DNA of 31,307 nt, from contig CAZKOF010000017.1 in NCBI GenBank assembly GCA_964554335.1, positions 1 through 31,307 of the forward strand. Direction: 5' to 3'. The translations under genes and the position numbers were made by a program. Positions 1-7,477 of this stretch are shown piece after piece. Position 1 is the stretch's first letter. The number at the start of each line of letters is the position of its first letter. This DNA is from UBA3263 sp964554335. Lineage in GTDB: Bacteria > Bacteroidota > Bacteroidia > Bacteroidales > Muribaculaceae. The notes under the pieces were generated by a model that worked only from the letters and a program-made list of their open reading frames with translations, did no database searches and was not told the origin of the DNA.

Positions 1-57
1 GACTCCTGAGATTTTTTGTCTGTTAATAGTCGGCTTAGTTCGGATGGTTACGGCTTG

Positions 58-129
58 TAGCCCATAGCAGAATCGAACTGCTCTTTCAAGAATGAAAATC
101 TTGCGTCCTAACCGATAGACGAATGGGCC
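58..129 (-). tRNA. tRNA-Glu (UUC), downstream copy
   Basis: Read on the minus strand this 72-nt stretch folds as a tRNA. It has a 7-bp acceptor stem closed by a G-U pair, a D arm, an anticodon stem CAAGA/TCTTG with loop TTTTCAT (anticodon TTC, glutamate), and a T arm with loop TTCGATT. The discriminator base is A and no CCA is encoded. It is identical to the copy at 446-517 and lies just downstream of rpsT, so it is probably processed from the same transcript. Confidence 0.95.
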
Positions 130-144
130 GGCTGACGGTCGCGA

Positions 145-402
145 TTATGCGGCCAAAGAGTTGATGTGCTTCTGAAGAGCGCTCTTCAGGTTAGCTGCCT
201 TGTTCTTGGAGATGGTATTCTTGCGCGCGAGCTTGTCGAGCAGAGAGGCTACTGCGTTGAAAGCCTTCTGGGCTTCAGCTTTGTCAGTCATTTTGCGGAT
301 GCGACGCACGGCGGTGCGAGCTGACTTCTCGTAGTAGCGGTTGCGAAGGCGACGGCTCTCGGTCTGACGAATTCTCTTGAGTGATGACTTGTGGTTTGCC
401 AT
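145..402 (-). CDS. rpsT: 30S ribosomal protein S20
   Basis: The 85-residue product is very basic. It starts MANHKSSLKR and is rich in Lys/Arg/Ala helices, the usual size and composition of bacterial S20, which binds 16S rRNA in the 30S body. The ATG at 402 is the only sensible start; no strong Shine-Dalgarno precedes it, as is usual in Bacteroidetes. The gene sits between two identical tRNA-Glu genes. The only clear promoter lies upstream of the first tRNA, so all three are probably one transcript. Confidence 0.97.
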   Translation of the reverse strand: MANHKSSLKRIRQTESRRLRNRYYEKSARTAVRRIRKMTDKAEAQKAFNAVASLLDKLARKNTISKNKAANLKSALQKHINSLAA

Positions 403-445
403 TTCAAATAGTAGGGGTCTTTTTGTTTCTTTCTTAGTTAATTAG

Positions 446-517
446 TAGCCCATAGCAGAATCGAACTGCTCTTTCAAGAATGAAAATCTTGCGTCCTAAC
501 CGATAGACGAATGGGCC
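446..517 (-). tRNA. tRNA-Glu (UUC), promoter-proximal copy
   Basis: This is an identical 72-nt copy of the tRNA at 58-129, with the same anticodon TTC and G-U acceptor closure. Identity between the copies extends a few bases beyond the gene (57-132 versus 445-520). It is the first gene behind the promoter at 539-570 and lies about 45 bp upstream of rpsT. Confidence 0.95.
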
Positions 518-538
518 GGCCGGTTTGTTAAGCGACTG

Positions 539-570
539 CAAAGGTACGGCTAATTTTTGAACTGTGCAAA
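539..570 (-). promoter_or_regulatory. Bacteroidetes-type promoter for tRNA-Glu/rpsT
   Basis: On the minus strand TTTG (570-567) is followed after 20 bp by TACCTTTG (546-539), matching the sigma-ABfr consensus TTTG-N~19-TAnnTTTG. Transcription would start just before the tRNA at 517. Confidence 0.8.
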
Positions 571-585
571 TTTTTGTGCGGAAAT

Positions 586-1089
586 TTATTGCGAGAGCAG
601 TGCGTAACATCCGTCTGCGCCGAAAAGCACACGATATGGAGTCAGCGCATAACCCTGATCAAGTGCAGGACCGGAAACAGGATATCCGCCCGCGGTGTCA
701 AGGCAGAAAATGTCGTAGACCGACCCGCAACGCGGACATTGGGCATAGTTCGACTCAGTGACGTAAACGAGGGTAGACTGAGAGTGTTCAACGGGACAGG
801 CAAGGTCGTAGGCCGCGAACCCGCTGTTGACCGTCGAGACGAGGAGGACTCCGCCGAAGCCCGTCGCGCAGACGTCGGAGTAGTTATAGTCGGCCGGTAC
901 GCGGTCACTCCTGATAAAGCGCCGGCTCTGCAGGGCACCGCTTACGCCGTAGACCTGCCAGTCGCCGACGGTCGTAAAGGGAACGTAGACGCGACCGTAG
1001 ACAACGTTGTCTTTGACGTCTATAGAATGACACCCGGACAGTCCGAGAACCGCCAAAGAGGCAACCAGGAAACGTCGTCGGGGAGTCAT
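586..1089 (-). CDS. lipoprotein with Rieske-like cysteine pattern
   Basis: The 167-residue product has a lipoprotein signal: basic start, hydrophobic stretch and lipobox LSGC with Cys20, so it should be anchored in the envelope. The C-terminal half resembles a Rieske fold: C98-x3-H102, then C118-P-R-C121-G-S-x-Y-D, then G140-P-A and a final L-x-P-Y. In true Rieske proteins the ligands are C-x-H and C-x2-H. Here the second box has Cys in place of His and the first box is spaced differently, so cluster binding is uncertain. The start overlaps the stop of the SRPBCC gene by 4 bp, so the two are translationally coupled behind pyrE. Function is unknown. Confidence 0.8.
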   Translation of the reverse strand: MTPRRRFLVASLAVLGLSGCHSIDVKDNVVYGRVYVPFTTVGDWQVYGVSGALQSRRFIRSDRVPADYNYSDVCATGFGGVLLVSTVNSGFAAYDLACPVEHSQSTLVYVTESNYAQCPRCGSVYDIFCLDTAGGYPVSGPALDQGYALTPYRVLFGADGCYALLSQ

Positions 1090-1505
1090 GCGTTGAGTTG
1101 GCCGAACATTTCGCCGAACTTGTCGGCGGCTTCCTGCAGCTTTCCGCCGATGAGGGGGCGGAGCATCATGGGGATTTCGGCTTCGATCGAGGCGGCCACG
1201 TCGGTGCTCTCCTCGCCTGCGGGGGTGAGGGTGATGTCGACGTAGATCGGCATCATTCCGGTGTCGCAGAGAAAGCGCACGGCCTCGGAGGGGGTGCGGC
1301 CAGCAATGCGGAATTTCATTTCGCCGACGCCCGGGGCCGAGAAGGCGAGGGTTTCATCGTCGGGGAAGTTGACGGTTCCGAGTTTGGCTTTGAGTTCTTC
1401 GGGAATCTCGCTCATGCGCGAGCGGATGTCGCCGAGGTTGCTCATGCGCTCATATAGGGCGCTCTGAGCCATATTGACGCGGTAGGGTTTTCCTGTATAC
1501 TTCAT
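1086..1505 (-). CDS. SRPBCC/polyketide-cyclase-like protein
   Basis: This 139-residue cytoplasmic protein has no signal peptide. Its pattern (short N-terminal strand, central strands with FSAPGVGEMKFRIAG, a long C-terminal helix rich in Gly/Ala/Phe) fits the START/SRPBCC helix-grip fold, which binds hydrophobic ligands. I see no catalytic motif. The gene is 4 bp downstream of pyrE and overlaps the following lipoprotein gene by 4 bp. I believe SRPBCC genes occur beside pyrE in other Bacteroidales too, but the functional link is unknown. Confidence 0.75.
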   Translation of the reverse strand: MKYTGKPYRVNMAQSALYERMSNLGDIRSRMSEIPEELKAKLGTVNFPDDETLAFSAPGVGEMKFRIAGRTPSEAVRFLCDTGMMPIYVDITLTPAGEESTDVAASIEAEIPMMLRPLIGGKLQEAADKFGEMFGQLNA

Positions 1506-1509
1506 TATC

Positions 1510-2148
1510 TTATTTCGCGGGCGACCATTCTGCGGGGTTATTGCGCCACTGCTTCAGCAACTCAACGTCTTCCGTGCGGATATAGTTCGTTTCGAGAGCG
1601 ACTTCGAGCATGGCGTTATAATTACTGAGGGTCACGAGTTCGACTTTGGCATCCTTGAATGCTTTCTGAGCCACGGGGAAGCCGTAGGTGAACATTGCAA
1701 CCATGCCGACAACCTCACATCCGGCCTGACGGATGGCCTCAACGGCTTTGAGCGAGCTTCCGCCGGTTGAAATCAGGTCTTCGACAACAATGACTTTCTG
1801 GCCGGGTTTCAGCGAGCCTTCGATGAGGTTTTCGAGGCCATGGTCTTTGGGCGACGAGCGCACGTAGACGTAGGGGAGTGCAAGAGTGTCTGCAACGAGC
1901 GCGCCCTGGGCAATGGCGCCGGTGGCCACACCTGCAACAGCGTTGGCCTCGGGGAAGCGCTCTTTGATTATACGACAAAGCTCAACCTTGACAAAGGAGC
2001 GGATGTCGGGGTAGGACAGAGTCAAGCGATTGTCGTTATAGATGGGAGAGTTCCATCCACTGGCCCATGTGAACGGATTGGCGGGCTGTAGCTTGATTGC
2101 ACCGACTTTCAACAACTTTTCTGCAAAGAGCGTTTCTACCTGTTTCAT
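1510..2148 (-). CDS. pyrE: orotate phosphoribosyltransferase
   Basis: The 212-residue product matches OPRTase in length. It transfers the phosphoribosyl group of PRPP to orotate, giving OMP in de novo pyrimidine synthesis. Visible features are the PRPP-binding motif VVEDLISTGGSS (residues 121-132), the flexible-loop sequence KDHG (101-104) and the N-terminal TWASGWNSPIY segment that contacts orotate. It is the first gene of a three-gene minus-strand operon. A TAACTTTG -7 box lies about 35 bp upstream of the ATG. Confidence 0.97.
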   Translation of the reverse strand: MKQVETLFAEKLLKVGAIKLQPANPFTWASGWNSPIYNDNRLTLSYPDIRSFVKVELCRIIKERFPEANAVAGVATGAIAQGALVADTLALPYVYVRSSPKDHGLENLIEGSLKPGQKVIVVEDLISTGGSSLKAVEAIRQAGCEVVGMVAMFTYGFPVAQKAFKDAKVELVTLSNYNAMLEVALETNYIRTEDVELLKQWRNNPAEWSPAK

Positions 2149-2181
2149 GTTCTTAATTGGCTTAGTTTGTTAATTGAATTG

Positions 2182-2189
2182 CAAAGTTA
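2182..2189 (-). promoter_or_regulatory. -7 promoter element of pyrE
   Basis: The minus strand reads TAACTTTG, a perfect TAnnTTTG box, 34 bp upstream of the pyrE ATG. No well-spaced TTTG -33 box is visible. Confidence 0.6.
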
Positions 2190-2283
2190 CGCATTTTTTT
2201 GCGATAATTGTGGACCAAAAATCCAACACTCTGACCTCATTGCGTTAAAAAAACTTAATCGTCCTCGGCGCAGTCAAATCCAC

Positions 2284-2325
2284 AAAAAATCGCGAGGCCG
2301 CCTGAGCGGTTCAGGCAGCCTCGCG
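2284..2325 (-). terminator. intrinsic terminator after the GH95 gene
   Basis: An 8-bp GC-rich outer stem (2291-2298 with 2318-2325) and a 6-bp inner stem (GCCTGA/TCAGGC) form a strong hairpin. On the minus strand it is followed by a T run (2289-2284). It lies about 25 bp beyond the stop codon of the fucosidase gene and insulates pyrE. Confidence 0.85.
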
Positions 2326-2348
2326 CGAGATGGGAATTCAAAGATTTT

Positions 2349-5300
2349 TCAGAGCACGGATTTGGTGGCAATCGTTTCGCCGGCGGGGGTGGTCACCCGC
2401 ACGAGCACCACGCCGCGGGTCGCAACCTTTACGGCAGGAGCGGCTGCAGCAGCCAGGCTGCGGCCGGCGAGGTCAAAAACCTCGAGCGAGGCAACCTCAA
2501 CGCCGCTGACGGTTATTTCGCCATTACTGACCGAAACCACTGCTTCAGAAGGCTGTCCGGCAACGCTCGGAATCAGCAGGGTCTGGTCGCCATTATCGGG
2601 GTGCTTGCCTTCGTTAGTGTTGGGCTGAGTGTATGAGGGGTCATATTCAGCAACGACAACATCGCCTTTCTTACAGGGAACGGTTGCGGTATAGTCACCG
2701 AGATACAGAGTGGGTTCCACGGGTTCGCCATTGACGGTCAGACGGGTGTTCAGCAGGTCGTTGGCACGGAGGTTGAGTTTTGCACCCTTGTGGGAGGTGA
2801 TGGTAGCCTTTTTGAGCTTGCCGTCGGCCCAGGCGAGGTCAACCGTGAAGTTGCCGCGGGCTTTGAGGCCGTTGACGTGGCCGTTCTTCCATGCCGAGGG
2901 GAGGGCCGGGAGCAGGTAGAGGCCTTTGTAGCTCTGGAGCAAGGCCTCAGCAATGCCGGAGGTTGCGCCGAAGTTACCGTCAATTTGGAACGGGGGGTGA
3001 GCGTCATAGAGGTTCTTGTAGAGCTTGTCCGAGAGCATGTTCTTCAGAATCTGGTGCATGTGGTCGCCGTCGAGCGCACGGGCCCAGAGGTTAATCTTCC
3101 AGCCCATTGACCAACCGGTAGCGTCGTCGCCGCGCTGGCGCAGGGAGTTGACTGCGGGGGTGAAGTATTCAGAGTCGGGAGTAATCTGACCGAAGGGATA
3201 GAGGGCCATCAAGTGAGAGAGGTGGCGGTGGCCGTTAGTGCCGGCGGTGTAGGCGCTGTATTTCCATTCGCGCAGGAGCGGGTCGCCCTTCTTCAGGCCA
3301 TTGGCGGTCCAGCCGTCGGCGGCGGTGAACTCTTCGATTGCGAGACCACGGTCCATCTTATCATAGCGGTCGCGGAGAATGGCAATGTCTTTGGCGTCGA
3401 TGCCGCAGTTGGCTTCACCGACAACCGAGATTGCCTCGAGAGTGCCGGCGAAGAGCTCGGCAACAATCTGCTGGGCGTGGGCAACGGCATCCTCATTGGG
3501 ACCCTGCTCGGGCGATGCCTCGTTGGGACACTCATAAGAGCCGTCTTTTGCTACTTTCAGGCGCTCGATCCAGAATTCGCAGGCACCCCACAGGGCGGGA
3601 AGCGCGCGCTTGAGATAGTCAACGTCGAGAGTATAGCGGTAGTGTTCGAGCAGGTGTGAGCAATACCAGGCGTTGCCTACGACGTAGTTGTTGCCCCAGC
3701 TGGAACCTGCGCCGAAAATGTTGTTTTCATTGAAGATTGACCAGCCTTTGGTCGACTTCGGGTTGCTGACAAACTTGGTGGGGTTCTCGCGCCACTGGGG
3801 CTGAACGGTTGCCTGGTTGATGATGTAGTTCACGAAGTTCTCGTGCATCTCGCTGAGGTTGGTCGGCTCGGTGGGCCAGTAGTTCATCTCGATGTTGATA
3901 TTGGCGTGGATGTCGGCACACCAGGGGTTGGTCTGATGGTCGCCATAGGGGCGACGAACGTTGAAGCCGCTCCAGATGCCCTGAAGGTTGTTGGGGAGGT
4001 CAAGACCGGGACGGTTTGAGCCGATAGCCAGGTAGCGGCCATATTGGAACACGAGCTGCTCGAGCTGGCGGGTGATTGCGGCGTCGCCGTTGCCTCTGTT
4101 ATAGCCGTCGAGAAGGTCGGTCGTAGGCACGTCATTCTTGGCGCCGTCGAGGGCGAAGTCCACGCGGTTGAACAGGGGCTGATAGTCGGCCACGTGGGCG
4201 GCATAGAGAGCGTCCCAGCCTTTGGCTGCGGCATTGTCGACTGCAGCGTCGGTGTTGCTCAGGAGCGCGTCGGTGTTGGCGGTATACGTGGGGCTGACAG
4301 CGTCATAGTCCGTGGTGCCGAGAAGGATAACCAGGACTTCGTCGGCGCCGCTGACGGTGATACCGTCGGCGTCGGAGGTCATGGTGCCGCCGGTCGGAAC
4401 GACTTTGAGCGTCGAGGCGTAGCTGACGGTCTGATACTTGCCGTTGAAGCGGCCATAGCCATCCTTATAGACTGCAACGTCCTCGAGGCTGGTGCCGGTT
4501 TCGATGCTAAAGTTGAGGTTGAGCTTACCGGCCTTCGAGGCGGTGAAGCGAATGGCAATGACGCCGTCGGGATAGCTCGAGATGAACTCGCGCTTGAACT
4601 CGGTGCCGTCTGCGGAGCTGAAGCCAACGGTTGCGGTTGCAGTCGTCAAGTCGAGAGCGCGGTAGTAGTTCTTGACGGCGTTCGACGCGGTCCAACCGAA
4701 AGCGCCATTATCTTCGGGCACGCGGATGAGCAGATTGCCGAAGCCCTGGAAGCCGCCGTAACCGGCATCGTTCGAGTCGCCGTGGTCAGTTGAGCGACCC
4801 TTCCAAAGAGTCTTGTCGGTATAAGAGATTTCATCCTCATGAATGCCACCGAGAATCTGAGCGCCGAGGCGGCCGTTGCCGATAGGCAGACCCCAGTTCA
4901 TCCAATCGGCGCCGGGGGCTTTATACCAGAGGGTGAAATTATTGTCGGGGGTCCAGGTGGTAGTTCCTTCAACGGCATATTCGCCATAGTCAACCGTGCC
5001 GACGAGCATGAAGTTCATTGAGTTGTTACCGTCGCCGAGGTTCCAGCATCCGAACTGGCCTCCGACGGTGGTGCCGCCGAACTGATTGATATACGCGTGT
5101 GCACCGCTAACGGGATTGGCTTTGATTTCCCAGTTCTTATAGTAATCGGCGTTCTCGGTGGGCACAAGCGAGAAGCCGCCGTTATAGGGTTCGGTCGAGG
5201 CTTTCACGCTGCCGTTGGCATCAGCTGTACCGCTAACAACGAGATACTCGCCGTTCTTGTTGATAAACTGAACGTTGTCCTGAGTGCCGACGAGCTTCCA

Positions 5301-5960
5301 CATCATCGAATTGTCGGGAATCGGAGTTGCGCGGACGGCGCTTTTGCCGGCACCCATGCTCTGCAGGCAGTTTCCGCCCTTCTTCCACTGCATGAAGTAC
5401 CAGACCTCATTGTCGGCAGTGCTGAACTCGGGCAGTTCGCCGACGGGAGTCGGGACCACGATGTTCTGAACCGTGCCGTTGGTGTCATAAATTTTCAGGG
5501 GGTTATTGATATCATTGGCGTTATATTCGCCGATTTCCATGCCGGCGCCATATCCGCCCCATTGGTTAAAATGTTTGGCGGAACCAACGCGTCCAATCTC
5601 ATATGCATCACGGTTATCTGCGTGACCGGACGCGATTATATAAAGAGGAGTAGCCTCTGCCGCCGAAGCAAAACGCGAGCCACTGTAGGCAACATAATTG
5701 CCCGACTTGCTGCGCATCGTGAAGTTTTCATGGTCGCCGATAAACTGCCATAGCTGACTGTCGGCAGTGATATCAGACTCAGCCGTCTTGAGGTTCTTGC
5801 CCACGCCCTGGTCGGCGATTGCCGCACCTTCGCGGGTAAAGCGCACCTGGTACCATACCGGCGCATCCGTTGTTGAGAACTGCATCTGGGCTGAAGCTCC
5901 GAGAACTCCCGAAACCGCCATGGCTGCAATCCCAAAAAACGCTTTAAGATTGAATTTCAT
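2349..5960 (-). CDS. secreted GH95 alpha-L-fucosidase, multidomain
   Basis: The 1203-residue product starts with a signal peptide (1-25, ending GASAQ). Residues 27-95 and 179-245 are two related repeats ([ST]-T-x-D-x-x-V-W-Y ... W-x-[FL]-[IV]-G ... N-G-x-Y-[LV]-x-x-S-G), probably carbohydrate-binding. The GH95 catalytic part covers about 340-1100: NIN at 687-689 followed by MNYW, SPEQGP with E818, and IDGNFG with D994. These correspond to the Asn pair, general acid Glu and Asp of family GH95, which releases alpha-1,2-linked fucose with inversion. The last ~65 residues (VFDLAGR at 1161-1167, then a GVVLVRV strand) resemble a type IX secretion type A sorting domain. Likely role: cleaving fucose from mucin or milk-type glycans at the cell surface. 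It is monocistronic with its own terminator. Family assignment is secure, the linkage inferred. Confidence 0.93.
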   Translation of the reverse strand: MKFNLKAFFGIAAMAVSGVLGASAQMQFSTTDAPVWYQVRFTREGAAIADQGVGKNLKTAESDITADSQLWQFIGDHENFTMRSKSGNYVAYSGSRFASAAEATPLYIIASGHADNRDAYEIGRVGSAKHFNQWGGYGAGMEIGEYNANDINNPLKIYDTNGTVQNIVVPTPVGELPEFSTADNEVWYFMQWKKGGNCLQSMGAGKSAVRATPIPDNSMMWKLVGTQDNVQFINKNGEYLVVSGTADANGSVKASTEPYNGGFSLVPTENADYYKNWEIKANPVSGAHAYINQFGGTTVGGQFGCWNLGDGNNSMNFMLVGTVDYGEYAVEGTTTWTPDNNFTLWYKAPGADWMNWGLPIGNGRLGAQILGGIHEDEISYTDKTLWKGRSTDHGDSNDAGYGGFQGFGNLLIRVPEDNGAFGWTASNAVKNYYRALDLTTATATVGFSSADGTEFKREFISSYPDGVIAIRFTASKAGKLNLNFSIETGTSLEDVAVYKDGYGRFNGKYQTVSYASTLKVVPTGGTMTSDADGITVSGADEVLVILLGTTDYDAVSPTYTANTDALLSNTDAAVDNAAAKGWDALYAAHVADYQPLFNRVDFALDGAKNDVPTTDLLDGYNRGNGDAAITRQLEQLVFQYGRYLAIGSNRPGLDLPNNLQGIWSGFNVRRPYGDHQTNPWCADIHANINIEMNYWPTEPTNLSEMHENFVNYIINQATVQPQWRENPTKFVSNPKSTKGWSIFNENNIFGAGSSWGNNYVVGNAWYCSHLLEHYRYTLDVDYLKRALPALWGACEFWIERLKVAKDGSYECPNEASPEQGPNEDAVAHAQQIVAELFAGTLEAISVVGEANCGIDAKDIAILRDRYDKMDRGLAIEEFTAADGWTANGLKKGDPLLREWKYSAYTAGTNGHRHLSHLMALYPFGQITPDSEYFTPAVNSLRQRGDDATGWSMGWKINLWARALDGDHMHQILKNMLSDKLYKNLYDAHPPFQIDGNFGATSGIAEALLQSYKGLYLLPALPSAWKNGHVNGLKARGNFTVDLAWADGKLKKATITSHKGAKLNLRANDLLNTRLTVNGEPVEPTLYLGDYTATVPCKKGDVVVAEYDPSYTQPNTNEGKHPDNGDQTLLIPSVAGQPSEAVVSVSNGEITVSGVEVASLEVFDLAGRSLAAAAAPAVKVATRGVVLVRVTTPAGETIATKSVL

Positions 5961-6122
5961 GGATAGATGATTATTATTGGTTTATATCGTTTCTAAATTC
6001 GACTACGGCCACAATAGGGCTAATTTCGTTGTAAATATAGTTAAAAATCGTGTATCCTCCAAAACTTTTGGGGTTCTGCCGTGTTATAACGGTGAATTTA
6101 ACTCAAAAATAACTACATCGCC

Positions 6123-6698
6123 ATGAAATACGTTCAACCAGAACTCCCCTACGACGCCGCGGCACTCGCACCGGCAATTTCCGAAGAGACCGTAAAGTTC
6201 CATTACGGCAAGCACGAGAAGACCTACATTGACAACCTCAATGCAATGATTAAAGACACGCGCTTCGAGGACATAAGTCTCGAGGAGATTATCTGCGAGA
6301 GCGACGGTGCCCTGTTCAACAACGCCGCCCAGGCGTGGAACCACATTTTCTACTTCTTCGCCCTCAACCCCGAAGGCGGCGGCGAGCCCGGCGGCGAACT
6401 CCGCAAGGCGATTGACCGAGACTTCGGCTCGTTCGAGCAGTTCAAAGAAGACTTTGTCAAAGCCGGCACAGGCCTCTTTGGCAGCGGCTGGGTCTGGCTT
6501 TCGTCAGACGCCGACGGCAAGCTCTTCATCCAGGCCGACCAGAACGCCGGCAACCCCATGACGAAGGGGCTGACCCCGCTGCTGACGTTCGACGTCTGGG
6601 AGCACGCCTACTACCTCGACTATCAGAACCGCCGGGCCGACGCCCTGAAAGCCCTCTGGTCAATAGTTGACTGGGACGTGATTGAAAGCCGATATTAG
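6123..6698 (+). CDS. sodB: superoxide dismutase, Fe/Mn family
   Basis: The 191-residue cytoplasmic enzyme dismutes superoxide to oxygen and hydrogen peroxide. Metal ligands are H27 (FHYGKH), H74 (AQAWNH), D157 and H161 (FDVWEHAYY). Gln70 in AQAWNH and the NAG-x-P stretch after residue 140 match the Fe-type second sphere. Some Bacteroides enzymes of this type are known to be cambialistic, so Mn use cannot be excluded. The gene diverges from the fucosidase gene across a 162-bp gap in which I see no convincing consensus promoter. It is followed by a repeat hairpin rather than a classical terminator. Confidence 0.97.
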   Translation: MKYVQPELPYDAAALAPAISEETVKFHYGKHEKTYIDNLNAMIKDTRFEDISLEEIICESDGALFNNAAQAWNHIFYFFALNPEGGGEPGGELRKAIDRDFGSFEQFKEDFVKAGTGLFGSGWVWLSSDADGKLFIQADQNAGNPMTKGLTPLLTFDVWEHAYYLDYQNRRADALKALWSIVDWDVIESRY

Positions 6699-6773
6699 GG
6701 GTTAATGAGTTAATGAGTTATACACTCACCCGAACCATTCCCCGACCGCCTGATTCATTAACCCATTAACCCC
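6698..6773. repeat. period-8 repeats forming a long hairpin
   Basis: Right after sodB the sequence repeats GTTAATGA in tandem (6701-6720). It then repeats the reverse complement CATTAACC (6756-6786). The arms 6698-6716 and 6755-6773 pair over 19 positions with one mismatch, around a ~38-nt loop. Without a T run it is not a standard terminator; it looks like a dispersed intergenic repeat. Confidence 0.7.
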
Positions 6774-6815
6774 TAACCCATTAACCCGTATAATTTAAAA
6801 CGCAATAAGCATAAT

Positions 6816-7007
6816 GTGATGAATGGAGAGAGAGGCACGCGTGAGCGCCCCTCTTTTTCTCGTTTATACCTCCTGAACGAAAAAATTTTTCATCCCGACG
6901 AACTTTTTCAACTTCGGGAACGTTATATAAGCAAAGACAAGCTTTTTCTATTGTGTGAAAGAAATGTGATAATGATTGGTTTATTATTTGACGAGGAGCG
7001 ACTGTGA
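6816..7007 (+). CDS. doubtful small ORF with 13-residue repeats
   Basis: A GTG-started (or ATG at 6819) frame of 63 codons. From residue 17 it shows three imperfect 13-residue units, LYLLNEKIFHPDE / LFQLRERYISKDK / LFLLCERNVIMIG, with a partial fourth (LLFDEERL). The shared pattern is L-[YF]-x-L-x-E-[KR]. I do not recognise a family. A terminator-like hairpin lies inside its 5' part and no good promoter precedes it, so it may be a decayed repeat gene rather than an expressed one. Confidence 0.25.
   Translation: MMNGERGTRERPSFSRLYLLNEKIFHPDELFQLRERYISKDKLFLLCERNVIMIGLLFDEERL
6831..6860 (+). terminator. possible intrinsic terminator
   Basis: AGAGG (6831-6835) pairs with CCTCT (6850-6854), and an inner CGC/GCG pair surrounds the loop GTGA. 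Two mismatches interrupt the stem. A T run (6854-6858) follows. It could end transcripts coming from sodB. Confidence 0.4.
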
Positions 7008-7019
7008 AGCCGTTCCTCG
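6992..7019 (+). other. stem-loop with T tail upstream of HEPN promoter
   Basis: CGAGGAGCG (6992-7000) pairs with CGTTCCTCG (7011-7019) over 9 bp including one G-T, around a 10-nt loop, with five T at 7023-7027. It could act as a second terminator shielding the toxin-antitoxin promoter that follows 20 bp later. Confidence 0.45.
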
Positions 7020-7040
7020 ACTGTTTTTACCCACTGTTGA

Positions 7041-7072
7041 TTTGCATTTTTGCCGACTTTCGCGTAACTTTG
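7041..7072 (+). promoter_or_regulatory. promoter of the HEPN/MNT operon
   Basis: TTTG (7041-7044), a 20-bp spacer and TAACTTTG (7065-7072) match the Bacteroidetes consensus exactly. The likely transcription start near 7080 leaves a leader of only about 10 nt before the ATG at 7091, which supports that start codon. Confidence 0.85.
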
Positions 7073-7090
7073 CGAAAACTTTTACCGAAC

Positions 7091-7477
7091 ATGAACCCAA
7101 AAGCGACATATTGGATTGAAATGTCTGACTATGATTTCGATACGGCTAAAGCCATGCTCGAGACCAAACGCTATCTATATGTTGCATTTATGTGTCATCA
7201 GGTGATAGAAAAAGCCTTAAAAGCCTATTGGAGCAATGTTACTGACGAACCACCGTTAAAAATACATAGCCTCTCACGATTAGCAGAGAAATCAGGGCTT
7301 GATGAGCACATGAACGATGAACAACGGGCATTCATTGATGTACTCGAGCCACTAAACATTGAAGCGAGATATCCATCATATAAAGAAAGACTGCTGGCGA
7401 GTCTGAATGCTGAGAGGTGTCAGAGTTTGATTGAAAGTACAAATGAACTGCGACTATGGATAAAGAACAGGCTATAA
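7091..7477 (+). CDS. HEPN-domain protein, probable toxin (COG2250 type)
   Basis: The 128-residue all-helical protein has the pattern of HEPN proteins: CHQVIEKALKAYW in the first helices, then HSLSRLAEKSG, and a C-terminal ARYPSYKERL. In the ARYPSY segment Arg and Tyr resemble the R-x4-6-H / R-x4-x-Y active-site motif of HEPN ribonucleases. The frame is open further upstream, to an ATG at 7004, but the promoter at 7041-7072 lies inside that extension, so the start at 7091 is preferred. It overlaps the nucleotidyltransferase gene by 22 bp, the typical HEPN/MNT arrangement in which the HEPN protein is the toxin. Its A+T content is above that of neighbouring core genes, suggesting acquisition. 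Confidence 0.85.
   Translation: MNPKATYWIEMSDYDFDTAKAMLETKRYLYVAFMCHQVIEKALKAYWSNVTDEPPLKIHSLSRLAEKSGLDEHMNDEQRAFIDVLEPLNIEARYPSYKERLLASLNAERCQSLIESTNELRLWIKNRL

Noticed and set aside
4044..4793. Plus-strand open frame of 249 codons
   Set aside because: Antisense to the GH95 gene, Val/Gly-rich with no recognisable domain.
7004..7090. Longer HEPN protein starting at ATG 7004
   Set aside because: The consensus promoter at 7041-7072 lies inside this extension, so transcripts would start downstream of it.
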